This document shows, one piece after another, positions 5,761 through 7,046 of a stretch of DNA of 7,046 nucleotides (within the stretch, counting starts at the first letter, position 1; the number at the start of each line of letters is the position of its first letter). The notes beneath the pieces were generated by a model, which saw only the letters and a program-made list of their open reading frames with translations, was not told where the DNA came from and did no database searches. The stretch lies in NCBI GenBank assembly GCA_029054485.1, contig JAIDFD010000171.1, positions 1 through 7,046 on the forward strand, read 5' to 3'. A program made the position numbers and the translations under genes. This DNA is from Clostridia bacterium. Its GTDB lineage: Bacteria > Bacillota > Clostridia > Christensenellales > Borkfalkiaceae.

Positions 5761-6093
5761 TTAATTAATATTTTTGATGTTACAATGTTTGCAACCTAAC
5801 AGTTCCGGATCTTCAATAATTGTAGTATTAATTTTATCAATAAAATCTTTGTCAAGTACCAATAAATTAATTCCCTTTTTGGTCTTAGAAGGGTTATCGG
5901 CTACCATTCGGAGTACAATTTTATTCAATTTTTCATTCTTTTTTAAATTGACCGCAGAATCATCACATTTAAAAACCGACCATTCGTTATCTTTGCAATT
6001 CCAGTCTATGGTTATAGCTTCTCCGTTCAGCTCGGTTTTTTTCTTTCCTTGCATCCAGTTGTCTTTATTAATCAAGCGTACATATAGGCTCAT
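5761..6093 (-). CDS. Third cassette gene, unknown function, probably truncated by an in-frame stop
   Basis: The visible product has 110 residues and starts MSLYVRLINKDNWMQGKKK. It looks like a compact alpha/beta domain: an N-terminal strand-rich part (AITIDWNCKDNEWSVFKCDD, residues 27-46), a Lys-rich helix, then INLLVLDKDFIDKIN near 75-89 and a GCKHCN motif near 100-105. I do not recognise the family. Its ATG overlaps the stop of the previous gene in an ATGA (6093-6090), with GAGG 13 bases upstream, so it is translationally coupled to that gene. The TAA at 5763-5761 is followed by 72 open codons in the same frame running up to a terminator, so the intact protein was probably about 183 residues. 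Whether the 110-residue form works cannot be told. It has the low GC of the rest of the cassette. Confidence 0.7.
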   Translation of the reverse strand: MSLYVRLINKDNWMQGKKKTELNGEAITIDWNCKDNEWSVFKCDDSAVNLKKNEKLNKIVLRMVADNPSKTKKGINLLVLDKDFIDKINTTIIEDPELLGCKHCNIKNIN

Positions 6094-6653
6094 AATTTAT
6101 CAAAAACCTCTTTGTACATTGCGTAAATGTCTTCTGCATAAGTTCGCAAATGTGGAATATTTTTACATTCCAGCAGAAGAGATTTAAACCAACTTGCCAA
6201 GTAATTTATATCCGAAAACATTACCGACCCAAGTACTTTTTCGGCATAATCATAATTATTAAATCTAAAAGCAGCTGTTATTACGGCAATGCATTCAGAT
6301 TCATTCTTCAAACTCTCTTTGTTAATATATTCAATGGACGGGAAATAATTTTCTTCGTCATTATCTACTTTAAGCAAATTTATTAATTGTAATTCAGGAT
6401 TAGTTGAAAACATAGCAATTCTTTTTGTTATATTATTATATGTAGAATCGCAGTCCAACATTATTTCTGAATCAAGATAATCAGTTGAAGGAGTAGTATC
6501 GCTTAAATATCTGTGGTATTTGTATTGTTCATTGCTTGCTGAAGATGAATGATCTTCTTGTAAAATCACGTTTGCAGAAAGACTGACACCTGAAACACCG
6601 GCAAGCAATGTTATTAATGTTTTAGCAGGTTTTGCTAAATATGAATTATCCAT
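6090..6653 (-). CDS. Second cassette gene, unknown protein with hydrophobic N-terminal segment
   Basis: The protein has 187 residues and belongs to no family I recognise. Residues about 11-32 (TLITLLAGVSGVSLSANVIL, after a short Lys-containing leader) form a hydrophobic stretch long enough to be one membrane anchor, although its many Ser and Gly make it marginal. A polar, Ser-rich, probably disordered segment follows (about 33-60). The rest is helical and acidic, with C-terminal helices around AAFRFNNYDYAEKVLGSVMF and SWFKSLLLECKNIPHLRTYA that could form a helical repeat. The ATG at 6653 has a good ribosome site, AAGGA (6666-6662), eight bases upstream. It overlaps the upstream gene by eight bases and the downstream gene by four, so the three are made together. 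No catalytic motif is visible. Confidence 0.75.
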   Translation of the reverse strand: MDNSYLAKPAKTLITLLAGVSGVSLSANVILQEDHSSSASNEQYKYHRYLSDTTPSTDYLDSEIMLDCDSTYNNITKRIAMFSTNPELQLINLLKVDNDEENYFPSIEYINKESLKNESECIAVITAAFRFNNYDYAEKVLGSVMFSDINYLASWFKSLLLECKNIPHLRTYAEDIYAMYKEVFDKL

Positions 6654-7046
6654 TTATAAGATCCTTGCAAAAAGAAATTCTTTGATTTAATGTATTCAAC
6701 ATTTCTTTGAAGTAGCTGTCTATCTCAGATGAGTCTATTAATTCTACTGGTACATTGTTTATGTCTAAATGAAATTGAAGGCTTTTTCTGTTTTCAAATG
6801 TTAGTTGATTTTGGACTGTACCGCTTTTGATCGTTGTTATAACATTAAAAGTAAGAGCTTTTATTTGTTGTCTGTTATTTGTTCTTAGCAATAATTCTTC
6901 TGTATCGCCCAAGTCAAAATTTATATGGTCATAAACCTTTTTTAAAAGTTCTGCGTTTTCATCAAATTCAAACCAAATATAATTAATAGCTAATCGAGTT
7001 AGCTTTAAAGGGGCTATTGAATTAATTTTATTAATATGGTTCAAAA
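6646..7046 (-). CDS. First visible cassette gene, partial; resembles the C-terminal half of TIGR04255 proteins
   Basis: The frame is open from the window edge to TAA 6648-6646. The first possible start codon in the window is a TTG at 7044-7042 with no room to see a ribosome site, so the gene most likely begins outside the window; about 133 residues are visible. The pattern …LTRLAINYIWFEF…, then beta strands (KALTFNVITTIK, RKSLQFHLDINNVPVEL), then a helix and an …RISFCKDLI end resembles the C-terminal half of the sporadically distributed TIGR04255 family: an (R/L)xxxxYIN-type strand, a final Asp-containing strand, then a helix and F…LI. This is by eye and uncertain. The stop overlaps the next gene by eight bases. 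The function of that family is not known to me, and its patchy distribution would fit an accessory or defence locus. Confidence 0.65.
   Translation of the reverse strand, partial: LNHINKINSIAPLKLTRLAINYIWFEFDENAELLKKVYDHINFDLGDTEELLLRTNNRQQIKALTFNVITTIKSGTVQNQLTFENRKSLQFHLDINNVPVELIDSSEIDSYFKEMLNTLNQRISFCKDLING

Noticed and set aside
5774..6187. A 137-codon + strand frame inside the AT-rich region
   Set aside because: It is antisense to two minus-strand genes joined by an ATGA overlap. Its translation is low-complexity Ser/Leu/Phe-rich, and no ribosome site precedes it.
1..7046. tRNA, rRNA, CRISPR array, insertion-sequence ends
   Set aside because: I looked on both strands for cloverleaf arms, repeated spaced units and paired terminal inverted repeats and saw none. 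The only strong palindromes are the two terminators and the hairpin at the end of rlmD.

Overview
This 7,046-base window joins two unlike pieces of DNA. Bases 1 to about 5140 are moderately GC-rich (50% in the sampled line 4321-4380), and every gene there is on the + strand. Bases from about 5141 to the end are AT-rich (27% GC in line 5581-5640), and the genes there are on the - strand. The host is most likely a clostridial Firmicute, probably uncultured. This is an inference from the DUF5685-type gene next to a J-like/TPR gene with a Cys-rich end, a pairing I associate with Clostridia, plus the RlmCD-type methyltransferase. No taxonomic marker in the window settles it.

Layout of the GC-rich part: the last 43 codons of an unidentified gene end at 134 and are followed by a strong intrinsic terminator (137-170). 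A promoter with an extended -10 (278-305) precedes trpS, tryptophanyl-tRNA synthetase (330-1331). Five genes follow closely on the same strand: a DUF5685-family protein (1331-2209), a protein with a degenerate J-like domain, TPR repeats and nine cysteines in its last 23 residues (2190-2807), a six-helix membrane protein (2812-3366), a shorter TPR paralogue that also ends in a cysteine cluster (3382-3738), and an iron-sulfur 23S rRNA uracil-C5 methyltransferase, RlmD/RlmCD type (3755-5140). Gaps are 16 bases or less and two junctions overlap, so trpS to rlmD probably forms one operon. The two outer enzymes are housekeeping functions of translation. The four middle genes are uncharacterised, and three of them are rich in clustered cysteines.

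The composition changes at the end of rlmD. The last codons of rlmD contain a 7-bp hairpin with no T-run after it, as if an old terminator had been cut off. Bases 5141-5541 hold no intact gene, but one + strand frame looks like a decayed coding sequence. Beyond lies a tightly overlapping - strand cassette of at least three genes, read from right to left: a protein cut by the window edge that resembles the C-terminal half of the TIGR04255 family (7046-6646), a 187-aa protein of unknown function with a hydrophobic N-terminus (6653-6090), and a small protein (6093-5761).

The last cassette gene has an in-frame TAA at codon 111. The same frame then stays open for 72 more codons with no possible start codon, and it stops two bases before a perfect 11-bp terminator hairpin (5539-5512). 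The gene therefore appears originally to have encoded about 183 residues and to be interrupted here. The cassette has the look of an accessory or defence-type island, but its function cannot be read from the sequence.
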